Source: Alg239-R122 sp041746135
GTDB lineage: Bacteria > Pseudomonadota > Alphaproteobacteria > Sphingomonadales > Sphingomonadaceae
DNA length: 64,000 bases
Assembly (NCBI GenBank): GCA_041746135.1
Contig: JBGTHQ010000022.1
Span: 1 to 64,000 of the forward strand
Direction of reading: 5' to 3'
The notes under the pieces are model-generated. The model was not told where the DNA came from. It saw only the letters and a program-made list of their open reading frames with translations, and did not search any database. The translations under genes were made by a program, and so were the position numbers. Numbering within the stretch: the stretch's first letter is position 1; every line of letters begins with the position of its first letter. Positions 8,616 through 17,362 of the stretch are shown here, one piece after another.

Positions 8616-9344
8616 ATGATCACTATCGGCATATTCGGCAGCGCGGGCCGCATGGGGCAGGCCATCACGCTCGCCATAGCAGAAGCGGGCGCGGGGTTTG
8701 CCGGCGGGGCGGATAAGGGCGATGATGTCGAAGCCCTGACAGCCCAGGCCGATGTGCTGGTCGACTTTTCCTCGCCCGACGCGCTCGAGGCGCATCTCGA
8801 TGCGTGCATCGCCGCGGGCAAACCCGCCATTGTCGGCACCACTGGATTGGAGGAACGTCACCATTTCCTTATCGACAGCGCAGCCGAGCATATTGCGGTT
8901 TTGCAGACCGGCAATACCTCGCTCGGCGTCAACATGCTGAGCGCGCTGGTGGCGGAGGCCGCTGCGCGTCTGGGCGAGGACTGGGATATCGAGATACTCG
9001 AAATGCACCACCGCCATAAAGTCGATGCCCCTTCGGGTACTGCATTGCTATTGGGCGAAGCCGCTGCCAAGGCGCGCGGCATAGATCCGGTAACGGACAG
9101 CGAGCGCGGACGGGACGGCATTACCGGCGCACGCGGGCGCGGAAATATCGGCTATGCTAGCCTGCGCGGCGGCAGCGTCGCGGGCGACCACAGCGTGATC
9201 TTCGCCAGCGATCACGAACGCATCGAACTCACCCACCGCGCCGAAAACCGCAGCGTCTTCGCCGACGGCGCGATCAAGGCGGCGCAGTGGATCGTCGGCA
9301 AGGATGCGGGACGGTATGAGATGAAGGATGTTTTGGGCTTATAG
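8616..9344 (+). CDS. dapB: 4-hydroxy-tetrahydrodipicolinate reductase
   Basis: NAD(P)H-dependent reductase of the lysine/meso-diaminopimelate pathway. The Rossmann motif GSAGRMGQAI follows a short first strand; the catalytic region EMHHRHKVDAPSGTAL holds the His pair, the Lys and the substrate-binding loop. ATG at 8616 with an upstream GGCAGGA gives 242 residues. Upstream in-frame codons to 8454 are antisense to cobB and are discarded. It is followed after 5 bp by nth, so the two are probably co-transcribed. Confidence 0.95.
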   Translation: MITIGIFGSAGRMGQAITLAIAEAGAGFAGGADKGDDVEALTAQADVLVDFSSPDALEAHLDACIAAGKPAIVGTTGLEERHHFLIDSAAEHIAVLQTGNTSLGVNMLSALVAEAAARLGEDWDIEILEMHHRHKVDAPSGTALLLGEAAAKARGIDPVTDSERGRDGITGARGRGNIGYASLRGGSVAGDHSVIFASDHERIELTHRAENRSVFADGAIKAAQWIVGKDAGRYEMKDVLGL

Positions 9345-9349
9345 ACATT

Positions 9350-9997
9350 ATGAAAAAAAACGATATATTCGAATTTTACCGCCGCTTAGCCGAGGCTAAT
9401 CCGTCGCCGACGACCGAACTCAACTATGACAATACCTATCAGCTCTTGGTCGCGGTGACGCTGTCCGCGCAATCAACCGATATTGGCGTGAACAAAGCGA
9501 CGCGGTTGCTGTTTGCGCAGGTGACGCATCCGCAGCATATGCTCGATCTGGGCGAGGATGAACTCAAGCAGCATATCAAAACGATCGGGCTGTATAACAG
9601 CAAGGCCAAGAACGTGATTGCCATGGCCGATCTGCTGGTCAGCAAACATGGCGGCGAGGTTCCGGCGGACCGCGATACACTCACCACCCTGCCCGGTGTT
9701 GGCCGCAAGACCGCCAATGTCGTAATGAACTGCGCATTCGGCGCGGAGACGTTCGCGGTCGATACGCATATTTTCCGCGTCGGCAACCGCACCGGACTGG
9801 CACCGGGCAAAACGCCGCTCTCGGTGGAGAAAAAGCTCGACACACAGACGCCCGCGCCGTTTCGCGTGCATGCGCATCATTGGCTGATCCTGCATGGCCG
9901 CTATATCTGCAAGGCGCGCACGCCCGAGTGCTGGCGCTGTCCGGTCGCGGATTTGTGCCGATACAAAAAGAAAACGCCCGATCCGAATGCGGCCTGA
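9350..9997 (+). CDS. nth: Endonuclease III (DNA glycosylase/AP lyase)
   Basis: Base-excision repair enzyme for oxidised pyrimidines. The helix-hairpin-helix LPGVGRKTANVVM holds the catalytic Lys, the Asp lies in VDTHIFRVGNR, and the C-terminal [4Fe-4S] cluster ligands follow the C-x6-C-x2-C-x5-C pattern between CKARTPEC and the final C. Length 215 is normal. It begins 5 bp after dapB. Confidence 0.96.
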   Translation: MKKNDIFEFYRRLAEANPSPTTELNYDNTYQLLVAVTLSAQSTDIGVNKATRLLFAQVTHPQHMLDLGEDELKQHIKTIGLYNSKAKNVIAMADLLVSKHGGEVPADRDTLTTLPGVGRKTANVVMNCAFGAETFAVDTHIFRVGNRTGLAPGKTPLSVEKKLDTQTPAPFRVHAHHWLILHGRYICKARTPECWRCPVADLCRYKKKTPDPNAA

Positions 9998-10058
9998 ACG
10001 GCTCAGCATCGGTTCAGACAGAATTTGATATTTCTTTTGAACTATAAGGAGAAGAATC

Positions 10059-10538
10059 ATGGCCTTTAATGCATTCCTTCCCAAAGCGGTCCTGATGGCC
10101 GTCCCGATCGTTCTTGTGGGCGGACTTTCCACCTACTCCATTGCCGGTGCAGATAATGATCACCGCAAGAGCGTGAGCAATGCGCCCGTGGCTTTGGGCA
10201 TCGGCCAGCCCCAATCCTGCATTCCGCTGCGCGCGATTCGCCAAAGCAAGGTGCAGGATGACAGCACGATCGATTTTCAAATGCGCAATGGCGATATCTA
10301 TCGCAACAGGCTGCCGCGTCGCTGTGGCGGACTGGGTTTCGAGCAGAGCTTCAGCTACAAGACATCGCTCGGTCGGCTATGCAGCACCGATATCATCCAT
10401 GTGATTTCGAGCAATACGGGCTCGATCGAAACACGCGGCAGTTGCGGGTTGGGTAAGTTTCAAAAGGTCCAACTGGTGGAGGCAGTCCTGCCCGACCGTA
10501 CTATCGATATTATGAGTGACAGCATACCTACTGAATGA
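10059..10538 (+). CDS. Small secreted protein, DUF6491-like
   Basis: 159 residues with an N-terminal hydrophobic segment (about 8-30) consistent with a Sec signal. The mature part has paired cysteines and a C-(I/L)-P-L-R-A-I ... D-F-x-M-x-N-G-D-I-Y-R-N-x-L-P-x-R-C pattern, then LCSTD-I and GSCGLGKF. This resembles the DUF6491-type proteins common in sphingomonads; the name is from memory. A good ribosome binding site (AAGGAG) lies 9 bases before the ATG. Function unknown. Confidence 0.7.
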   Translation: MAFNAFLPKAVLMAVPIVLVGGLSTYSIAGADNDHRKSVSNAPVALGIGQPQSCIPLRAIRQSKVQDDSTIDFQMRNGDIYRNRLPRRCGGLGFEQSFSYKTSLGRLCSTDIIHVISSNTGSIETRGSCGLGKFQKVQLVEAVLPDRTIDIMSDSIPTE

Positions 10539-10938
10539 CCGATGCGTTTTCTTGAATTTTCGTTTTCTGACGTTGATATGCCCAAGGCACAGTCAATGAT
10601 GACTTTCGAGCCATTATAAATGTACCTTCCCACACTCCTTCTATTGTCCATGTGCCATTTATCTCTTGGCCATCTTGGCTCAAGAATCCAGAATATTGCA
10701 CGTCATCGTATTCATAATTCGCAATATCATACAATTTCAAAAATGATATTATGCGCTCATTTCTAATTCCATATATGAGAGCTGTGAGTTTTTTTCCTGA
10801 TATATCCTCTATAGTTTTACCAGAGATTTCAATACCATCCTGTACTAAATCACATTCGAAAGTTGTAGTGTTAGAGGCAATGTCATAGTCATATAGGCCA
10901 AACCAATTTCCTGTAAGATTATACCCAGAACTAGACAT
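10528..10938 (-). CDS. Hypothetical protein, AT-rich orphan
   Basis: 136 residues, no family recognised. It is rich in beta-type residues and contains SGKTIEDISGKK and QDGQEINGTWTIEG, reminiscent of small lipocalin/avidin-like or DUF-type beta barrels in which GNWFGLY near the N-terminus and NGTWTIEGVWEG near the C-terminus form strands. Base composition is far more A+T-rich than both neighbours and codon use differs, suggesting recent acquisition. Its 3' end overlaps the convergent upstream gene by 11 bp. The start has little Shine-Dalgarno support. Confidence 0.55.
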   Translation of the reverse strand: MSSSGYNLTGNWFGLYDYDIASNTTTFECDLVQDGIEISGKTIEDISGKKLTALIYGIRNERIISFLKLYDIANYEYDDVQYSGFLSQDGQEINGTWTIEGVWEGTFIMARKSSLTVPWAYQRQKTKIQENASVIQ

Positions 10939-10941
10939 ATA

Positions 10942-12177
10942 TTATACATCGTCGGCGGAAATCATTTCCGCGCGGTCGAGCTCGCCGGTCATCGCGGCCA
11001 CGGTGGTCGCCACCGCCGCATCGCCGCTGACATTTGTGGTGGTGCGCATCATGTCCATGATCCGGTCGACACCGGCCACGAAAGCGATGGTTTCCAGAGG
11101 CACGCCGACGCTACCAAATACCAGCGCCATCATGATCAGGCCTGCGCCCGGAATACCCGCCGCGCCGACCGCGCCCAAAGTGGCGGTGAGCGAGATCATG
11201 AAATAATCGCCCCAGCTTAGAACCACGCCAAAGACCTGCGCGCCGAACAAGGTGGCGAGGCCCAGATACATGGCGGTGCCGTTCATGTTGATTGTGGCGC
11301 CGAGCGAAACGACGAAGCTCGACACCGGTTTGGAGACGCCCAGATTGCGCTGCGTACAGCGCAAGGTCACCGGCAGGGTCGCGTTTGACGATGCCGTCGA
11401 ATAGCTGACCGCCATTGCATCGGTAATCCCGCGAAAAAAGTCGATCACCGGCAACTTGGCGATAAATTTGATCATCGCCGAATAGACCACCAGGATAATC
11501 AGCAGGCAGCCGAGATAGTTGAGGCCCACCAGTTTCGCCAGCGCCGCCAGCGCATCAAACCCGAGTGTGCCGGCGACCCAAGCCATCAGCGCGAACACCC
11601 CGAACGGCGTCAGTTCCATCACTATCATCGTGACTTTCTGCATGATGATCGCGCCACTGTCGAAAACCTTTGCAACGGGCGAGCCTTCTTCCTTTGCCAT
11701 CAGGATGCCGATGCCGATCAGCAGCGCAAAGACGATCAGCGGCAGCACATTGACATCGGCCATGGTCTGGACCGGACTTTGCGGAACCATCGAAATCACC
11801 ATGTCCGTCCAGCTTGCATCGCTGGGCGGCGGGACTTTGCCCATTTCTATCTTGCTCGTGTCCAGCCCCAGCCCTGGCTTGACGAGGCTGCCAAGGGCGA
11901 GACCCAGCCAAACGGCGATCTGACCGGTTACGACGAACAGCAGCAAAGCCCTGCCCCCGACCTTGCCCAGTTTCGCGACATCGCCGATGGCCGCGACACC
12001 CGATACCAGCGAGAAGAATATCAGCGGCACGACCAGCATCTTGATCGAGGCGATGAAGAAATCGCCGATCCATTTGATCCGCTCGGCTTCGGGACCCCAC
12101 AAAAAGCCCACCAGCACGCCCAGCAAGAGCGCGGCAATCACGCGCTGCCACAATGGAATTGCGAACCAGAATTTCAT
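10942..12177 (-). CDS. Dicarboxylate/amino acid:cation symporter (DAACS family)
   Basis: 411-residue secondary transporter of the GltP/DctA type, importing dicarboxylates or acidic amino acids with H+ or Na+. Diagnostic segments are the serine-rich re-entrant loop SYSTASSNATLPVT (about residues 260-273), the cation-binding NMNGTAMY, the second hairpin GIPGAGLIMMALVF and the helix-8 motif VDRIMDMMRTTTNVSGDA. Exact substrate is not readable from sequence. It starts 78 bp after the end of the SLC13 gene and may have its own promoter. Confidence 0.92.
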   Translation of the reverse strand: MKFWFAIPLWQRVIAALLLGVLVGFLWGPEAERIKWIGDFFIASIKMLVVPLIFFSLVSGVAAIGDVAKLGKVGGRALLLFVVTGQIAVWLGLALGSLVKPGLGLDTSKIEMGKVPPPSDASWTDMVISMVPQSPVQTMADVNVLPLIVFALLIGIGILMAKEEGSPVAKVFDSGAIIMQKVTMIVMELTPFGVFALMAWVAGTLGFDALAALAKLVGLNYLGCLLIILVVYSAMIKFIAKLPVIDFFRGITDAMAVSYSTASSNATLPVTLRCTQRNLGVSKPVSSFVVSLGATINMNGTAMYLGLATLFGAQVFGVVLSWGDYFMISLTATLGAVGAAGIPGAGLIMMALVFGSVGVPLETIAFVAGVDRIMDMMRTTTNVSGDAAVATTVAAMTGELDRAEMISADDV

Positions 12178-12255
12178 CTATGTGTCTCCCCGCGCTTTAT
12201 CTGCGGCGAAGCTAGCCGGTGCGCCGCTTTGTCGCAACCGATTTGCAATTGCCGC

Positions 12256-14043
12256 CTACATAAAGAAGGATATTGCCAGGCAGGTGGCCAGACCCACACC
12301 GAGTGTAAGCGGTATACCCGCCTTGAAAAAGTCGGTGAAACGATAGTTGCCCGCCGCGTAGACCAAAGTATTTGTCTGATAGCCGATCGGCGTCGCGAAA
12401 CTGGCCGAGGCGGCGAACATCACCGCGACGACCAAAGGCCGCGGATCGACCCCCAGATCGGCCGCCAGCTTGATAACGATCGGCGTTACCAGAATAGCCA
12501 CAGCGTTATTGGTAATCATTTCGGTCATCGCCACGGAAAGAGCATATACCGCGAACAGCAGCCCCCATGCCGGCATGTCGGCCAGCACCGGCGTTATCCA
12601 CGAGACCAGCATCGCCACACTGCCAGATTGCTCGAGACCAAGACCGACCGTCAGCATACCGAAAATCAGCACCAGCACATTGCCGTCGATCGAACTCCAT
12701 GCCTCTTCCGCGTCGATGCAGCGCGCCAGCAGGATCGCGCCCACTGCCAGAATGGCGGCGACCGCTATCGACAGGAAATTGGCCGCGGACAGCACCACGA
12801 CGGCCACCAGAGCCCCGATCGCGATCGGCGCCTTGTCGCGGCGAAATGCCCGGGTCGTCGTCTGTTCGATACCGATCAGATTTGTGTTTTCGTACATCCG
12901 CGAAATATCGGCATTGCTGCCCGTAACGAGCAGGCGATCCGCGCCATGAACCTTGGCATTGGGCAGGTCGGAACGCGGCAGATTGCGATAGCGGCTAAGT
13001 CCCAAAATGCGGACGTTGAGATGCCCCAGAAACGGGATATCAAACAGTCTTTGCCCGACGCTGGGATGGCTGGGCGACACCATCACCTCCACCACTTCCT
13101 CCCCCAGAGGGCCGGCGTCGCCCTTTCGGATGATCCCGATTTTATAGTCCGTACTGGTTCGCAAAGACATCAATTCGGCCAGATCCAGTTTCACCACAAT
13201 CCGGTCGTCCGCTTGCAATATCACCTCGTTCAGGTCGTGTCGCATATACCGGTCTTCGCGCTTGATCGCGTTGATGATGATATTGGCCCTTTTGGAAAGA
13301 GGGGTATCCCCCAATCTCTTGTCGCGCACATTCGAAGCGTTGCGGACGGTCAGTTCGGTCAGGAAATAGTTCTCGTTGCTGCCGAGCGGGCGAAGAGTGC
13401 TGTCGTCACCCGGCAGCAGCCAGCTGCTGAACAGCGCCAACATGACCATGCCGGCGACCCCCGCAATCAGGCCATAGGGCGTAATTTCAAAAATGCCGAA
13501 CGGTGCAAGTCCGGCATCGCGCGCCACCGCATCGACGATCAGGTTGGTCGATGTCCCGATCAGTGTCGTGGTGCCGCCCAGAATCGCTACGAAACTGAGC
13601 GGGATGAGCAGCTTTTTCGCGGAATAGCCCGTTGCTTGCGAGAGCCGCAGAATGATCGGGATCATCACCACCACCACTGGCGTATTGTTCATAAACGCCG
13701 AAGCAACATAAGCACCCAGAAACATTTCCGCGACGGCCAGTTTGGGACGCTTTTCTGCACGGCGGATAATCGCGCCGGCAATGGCGTCGATCGTACCGGT
13801 TCGCAGCAACGCGCCCGACAGGATGAACATCGCCGCGATCGTAATCGGTGCGCTGTTGGAAAAGGACGAAAACAGCCCGTCGGAATCGATAATCCCGAAA
13901 AATAGAAAAGCGCAGGCGCCCAGTATCGCGACTACCGCCGCCGGGAAACGCTCCATGACGAAACCGATGAACATGGCCGCCAGGATGATCAGGCCGATTT
14001 CCGCCTGATGCGTTTCGATTAAGGCGCGGAGCAGGTCGAGCAT
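12256..14043 (-). CDS. SLC13/DASS-type permease with two RCK_C (TrkA-C) domains
   Basis: 595-residue membrane protein with a split transport domain (helices at about 5-190 and 390-595) and a cytoplasmic insert at about 200-370 containing two TrkA_C/RCK_C-like units, typical of sodium- or proton-coupled anion (for example sulfate) permeases. SNT-type motifs appear in the two halves (for example GTSTNLIVD and TNNAVAILVTP). It follows aroC with 3 bp between, so it is probably translated from the same operon. Substrate unknown; inorganic or organic anion is the family expectation. Confidence 0.88.
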   Translation of the reverse strand: MLDLLRALIETHQAEIGLIILAAMFIGFVMERFPAAVVAILGACAFLFFGIIDSDGLFSSFSNSAPITIAAMFILSGALLRTGTIDAIAGAIIRRAEKRPKLAVAEMFLGAYVASAFMNNTPVVVVMIPIILRLSQATGYSAKKLLIPLSFVAILGGTTTLIGTSTNLIVDAVARDAGLAPFGIFEITPYGLIAGVAGMVMLALFSSWLLPGDDSTLRPLGSNENYFLTELTVRNASNVRDKRLGDTPLSKRANIIINAIKREDRYMRHDLNEVILQADDRIVVKLDLAELMSLRTSTDYKIGIIRKGDAGPLGEEVVEVMVSPSHPSVGQRLFDIPFLGHLNVRILGLSRYRNLPRSDLPNAKVHGADRLLVTGSNADISRMYENTNLIGIEQTTTRAFRRDKAPIAIGALVAVVVLSAANFLSIAVAAILAVGAILLARCIDAEEAWSSIDGNVLVLIFGMLTVGLGLEQSGSVAMLVSWITPVLADMPAWGLLFAVYALSVAMTEMITNNAVAILVTPIVIKLAADLGVDPRPLVVAVMFAASASFATPIGYQTNTLVYAAGNYRFTDFFKAGIPLTLGVGLATCLAISFFM

Positions 14044-14046
14044 AGA

Positions 14047-15144
14047 CTATTCTTTTCTCTCTATTGCGATGACATCGCCGCATTGCGCCCGGTGCAAGAG
14101 CTTTTGATCGGCCAGAACCAGCGCCATCATTGCTTCGACCACGGGCGTGCCACGTATGCCCACACACGGGTCATGGCGGCCCTTGGTTATAATTTCGGTT
14201 GCTTCACCCTCGTTGGTGATCGTCTCTACCGGCGTGAGGATAGAACTGGTCGGTTTAAAAGCCGTGCGGCATACGAGTGGCTGGCCTGTTGTTATACCCC
14301 CCGCCGTTCCGCCAGAATGGTTTGCAAGGAATTCAGGCTTGCCATTTTTTCCGGGTCGCATGGGATCGGCATTGCTTTCGCCGCGCAGCCGGGCTGCGGC
14401 AAAGCCGTCACCAATCTCGACGCCCTTGGTGGCGTTGATCGTCATCATAGCGGCCGCCAGCTCGCTGTCCATCTTGGCATAGACCGGCGCCCCCCATCCG
14501 GCGGGAACGCCGGTGGCGACGCATTCGACAATTGCGCCGAGCGAGCTGCCATCCTTGCGCGCATCGTCGACCAGCTTTTCCCAGCGCTTGGCAGCCTTTG
14601 CGTCGGGACAGAAAAACGGGTTGCGGCCAATGTCGCCCGCGTCGAAATTTGTGTGATCGATACCATCGCCGCCCAGTTCGCAGACATAGGCTGTAAGCGT
14701 GACTTCGGGAATTATCAGCCGCGCGACGGCTCCAGCGGCCACGCGTGCGGCCGTCTCGCGTGCGCTCGAACGGCCGCCGCCGCGATAGTCGCGAAAGCCG
14801 TATTTGGCATCGTAACTATAATCGGCATGGCCGGGCCGGTATACCTTGGCGACTTCGCTATAGTCTTTCGAACGCTGGTCGGTATTTTCGATCATTATCG
14901 ATATTGGCGTGCCGGTCGTCTTGCCCTCGAACACGCCCGACAGGATTTTGACTTCATCCGCCTCGCGCCGCTGAGTGGTGTATTTCGACTGGCCGGGTTT
15001 TCGTGCATCCATGAACGGTTGGATATGCCGCTCGCTGATCTCCAGCCCCGGCGGGCATCCGTCGACCACGACGCCCAGCGCAGGTCCGTGGCTTTCCCCC
15101 CAGGTCGTAAAACGAAATACGCGGCCGAAACTGTTGAAGCTCAT
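14047..15144 (-). CDS. aroC: Chorismate synthase
   Basis: FMN-dependent lyase giving chorismate from EPSP, the last shared step to aromatic amino acids. The family start MSFNSFGRVFRFTTWGESHG, the RPGHADYSYDAKYGFRDYRG segment with the arginine-rich GGGRSSARETA, and the NHSGGTAGGI signature are all visible. 365 residues, normal length. Its start overlaps the VOC stop by 4 bp (ATGA). Confidence 0.97.
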   Translation of the reverse strand: MSFNSFGRVFRFTTWGESHGPALGVVVDGCPPGLEISERHIQPFMDARKPGQSKYTTQRREADEVKILSGVFEGKTTGTPISIMIENTDQRSKDYSEVAKVYRPGHADYSYDAKYGFRDYRGGGRSSARETAARVAAGAVARLIIPEVTLTAYVCELGGDGIDHTNFDAGDIGRNPFFCPDAKAAKRWEKLVDDARKDGSSLGAIVECVATGVPAGWGAPVYAKMDSELAAAMMTINATKGVEIGDGFAAARLRGESNADPMRPGKNGKPEFLANHSGGTAGGITTGQPLVCRTAFKPTSSILTPVETITNEGEATEIITKGRHDPCVGIRGTPVVEAMMALVLADQKLLHRAQCGDVIAIERKE

Positions 15145-15515
15145 TGATACGCCTTATCCATAAACTCGATCCGATTGCCGAATGGATCGTGCGTAAAAAA
15201 TCGCTCGCGCCCCTTGATGACCGTATCTTCCTGCGTCTGATACCCGGCGTTTTCGAGTTTGACACGCAAATTATCGAGGTTCTCTGCGGCCAGTGCTACA
15301 TGCGCTTTCAATGCAGGGGTAAAATCCGCCTCGACCCCGCAATGCAATTGCTGCGTTCCGATTCCAAACCAGCATCCGCCGCCCTTGGCCATATCATCGG
15401 GCTTGGGAATTTCCTGCAATCCCAGCAATTTACCGAAAAACTGTCGCGCCTTGTCCTCGCCTCCCGGTGGCATGACGATTTGCACATGGTCGATGGCAAG
15501 ACCGGATATTGTCAT
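15141..15515 (-). CDS. VOC (glyoxalase/dioxygenase fold) family protein
   Basis: 124 residues with the double beta-alpha-beta-beta-beta pattern of the vicinal oxygen chelate superfamily: IDHVQIVMPPGGEDKARQFF at the start and THDPFGNRIEFMD at the end. Candidate metal ligands are the His of DHVQ and the Glu of RIEFMD. It overlaps both fabI and aroC by 4 bp, so translation is coupled. Substrate unknown; it is not an obvious glyoxalase I or fosfomycin enzyme. Confidence 0.85.
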   Translation of the reverse strand: MTISGLAIDHVQIVMPPGGEDKARQFFGKLLGLQEIPKPDDMAKGGGCWFGIGTQQLHCGVEADFTPALKAHVALAAENLDNLRVKLENAGYQTQEDTVIKGRERFFTHDPFGNRIEFMDKAYQ

Positions 15516-16318
15516 GTGTCGAGCGCAATATCCGGCGCATCTTCCTGTTTCATGCCGACGACATGATAGCCCGCATCGACATGGTGGGTCTCGCCGGTCA
15601 CGCCCGACGACAGATTGCTGCAGAAATACAGGCCCGCGCCGCCGACATCCTCGATCGTCACGTTGCGGCGCAAGGGCGCATTATATTCGTTCCATTTCAG
15701 GATGTAGCGGAAATCGCCGATGCCGCTCGCGGCCAGTGTCTTGATCGGTCCAGCCGAGATCGCGTTGACGCGAATGTTGCGCGGACCCAGGTCGTTGGCC
15801 AGATATTGCACGCTGGTTTCCAGCGCCGCCTTGGCCACGCCCATCACGTTATAATGCGGAATGACTTTTTCCGCGCCATAATAGGTGAGCGTTACGATCG
15901 AGCCGCCATCGGGCATCATGTCGGACGCGCGTTTGGTCACCGCCACCATGCTGTAGGCCGAGATATTCATTGTCATCAGGAAATTGTCGAGACTGGTATC
16001 TACATATTTGCCGCGCAATTCGTTCTTGTCTGAAAACCCGATCGCGTGCACCAGAAAATCGATCGTGTCCCAGCGGCTCTTCAGCATAGCGAAGGCCGTA
16101 TCGAGCGCATCCATATCGGCGACATCGCATTCGATCAGGAAATCGCTGCCCAGTTCTTCGGCGAGCGGACCCACACGTTTTTTGAGCGCTTCGCCCTGAT
16201 AGGAAAAAGCCAGTTCCGCGCCATGTTCGCGCAATTTCTGCGCAATACCCCATGCCAGCGACTTGTTGTTCGCCAGTCCCATGATCAGGCCGCGTTTGCC
16301 CTGCATCAGATCGCCCAT
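15512..16318 (-). CDS. fabI: Enoyl-[acyl-carrier-protein] reductase (NADH), FabI type
   Basis: Short-chain dehydrogenase-type reductase completing each fatty-acid elongation cycle. It has the FabI nucleotide-binding start GLANNKSLAWGIAQ, the active-site YNVMGVAK (Tyr-x6-Lys) preceded by GAEKVIPH, and the NAISAGPIKTLAASGI loop. 268 residues. It lies 26 bp after the YihY-type gene and overlaps the VOC gene by 4 bp. Confidence 0.96.
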   Translation of the reverse strand: MGDLMQGKRGLIMGLANNKSLAWGIAQKLREHGAELAFSYQGEALKKRVGPLAEELGSDFLIECDVADMDALDTAFAMLKSRWDTIDFLVHAIGFSDKNELRGKYVDTSLDNFLMTMNISAYSMVAVTKRASDMMPDGGSIVTLTYYGAEKVIPHYNVMGVAKAALETSVQYLANDLGPRNIRVNAISAGPIKTLAASGIGDFRYILKWNEYNAPLRRNVTIEDVGGAGLYFCSNLSSGVTGETHHVDAGYHVVGMKQEDAPDIALDT

Positions 16319-16344
16319 ATTGCAGTCCTTTTATTCTCTGGGTT

Positions 16345-17271
16345 TCAGTCTTCGATGACGAGTTCTTCGCTAGCTTTTACGGTGATACCGCGCGCACGCG
16401 CAAGCGCCGCGTTCAATTCCGCGCCGATTACTACGCCCAGTCCGATCAGGAAAAAGAAAATCAGACTGATCATCACTCCGGCCAGACTGCCATAGGTCAG
16501 GTTGTAATTGGCAAAATTTCGCAAAAAAACCGGCATCAGGCTGGTATTTGCGATCCACCACAGGCTGATGAACAAGGGGCCCGGCCAGATCGGCGCTTTC
16601 TTGCGGCGATAGGCGCTTGGCATCAGCGAGCGGAATATAAGATAGAGAGCGCCGAACAATATCAGCGTGGTAAAGAGCTGGCTCCACGCGATATAGCTCA
16701 GCGCCGTGTTCGCGAATGGCAGTACCGTCAGTACGAACTGTTCCGCACCGGTCAGCATGACCTGCGTACTGAGCGCGATAATCGTCATCATCACCGCACC
16801 GATAATCAGGGCAATCGATCCCAGCCGGTATTGCCAGAATGGCCGACTGAATTTCACGTCATAGGAACGCCGCAATATGTCGCGGATCGTTTCGATCAGG
16901 CTACCCGTCGTCCATAATCCGACGAGAACGCTCAGCCACAGTAACGGCCCCGTCCGGGCCACCATGGCTGCCTGCACCGGTTCGTTGAGAGTACTCGCCA
17001 TGCTGGGCGGGACGGCGGCCAAAAAAGCCTCGACCGCTTGATATCCGAAATCGGTGCGCCCCACGACGCCGGCTATCGAGGCGGCGACCACGAAAAACGG
17101 GAAGAGCGCCAGCAATGACAAATAGGCAAAGTTGCCCGCCAGAATAAAGCCGTCATCATAGGCATGACGCGCGATATCGACCGCAACGTCCTGCGTCTGG
17201 TCCATCCATTGACGCGGCCGGCCTTTCAGATCGAATATCGGCGTTTCGGCGGGTGGCTCGGGTCTATCCAT
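16345..17271 (-). CDS. YihY/BrkB-family inner membrane protein
   Basis: 308 residues with about six membrane helices. The first-helix region DGFILAGNFAYLSLLALFPF is the hallmark of the YihY/virulence factor BrkB family, followed by the SLIETIRDILRRSYDV segment and Leu-rich helices. Function is not firmly known; older annotation as RNase BN is wrong. Probably the first gene of the operon continuing with fabI, the VOC gene, aroC and the SLC13 gene. Confidence 0.88.
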   Translation of the reverse strand: MDRPEPPAETPIFDLKGRPRQWMDQTQDVAVDIARHAYDDGFILAGNFAYLSLLALFPFFVVAASIAGVVGRTDFGYQAVEAFLAAVPPSMASTLNEPVQAAMVARTGPLLWLSVLVGLWTTGSLIETIRDILRRSYDVKFSRPFWQYRLGSIALIIGAVMMTIIALSTQVMLTGAEQFVLTVLPFANTALSYIAWSQLFTTLILFGALYLIFRSLMPSAYRRKKAPIWPGPLFISLWWIANTSLMPVFLRNFANYNLTYGSLAGVMISLIFFFLIGLGVVIGAELNAALARARGITVKASEELVIED

Positions 17272-17362
17272 GCTCGCGCAAATTGCCCGAAGTGAATAAG
17301 GAATGCCAGTAATTTAGCTTGAACATATTCCAAAGCTCGCACCCCACGAAGCGATTGCCGCG

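Noticed and set aside
8576..8842. N-terminal extension of the sirtuin gene
   Set aside because: The open frame continues, but it lies over dapB and the family starts at MSNIRNIVILTGAG.
11779..13905. 708-residue open frame on the plus strand
   Set aside because: It is antisense to the DAACS and SLC13 transporter genes, which have clear membrane and family signatures; the frame has Gln/His/Arg-rich shadow composition.
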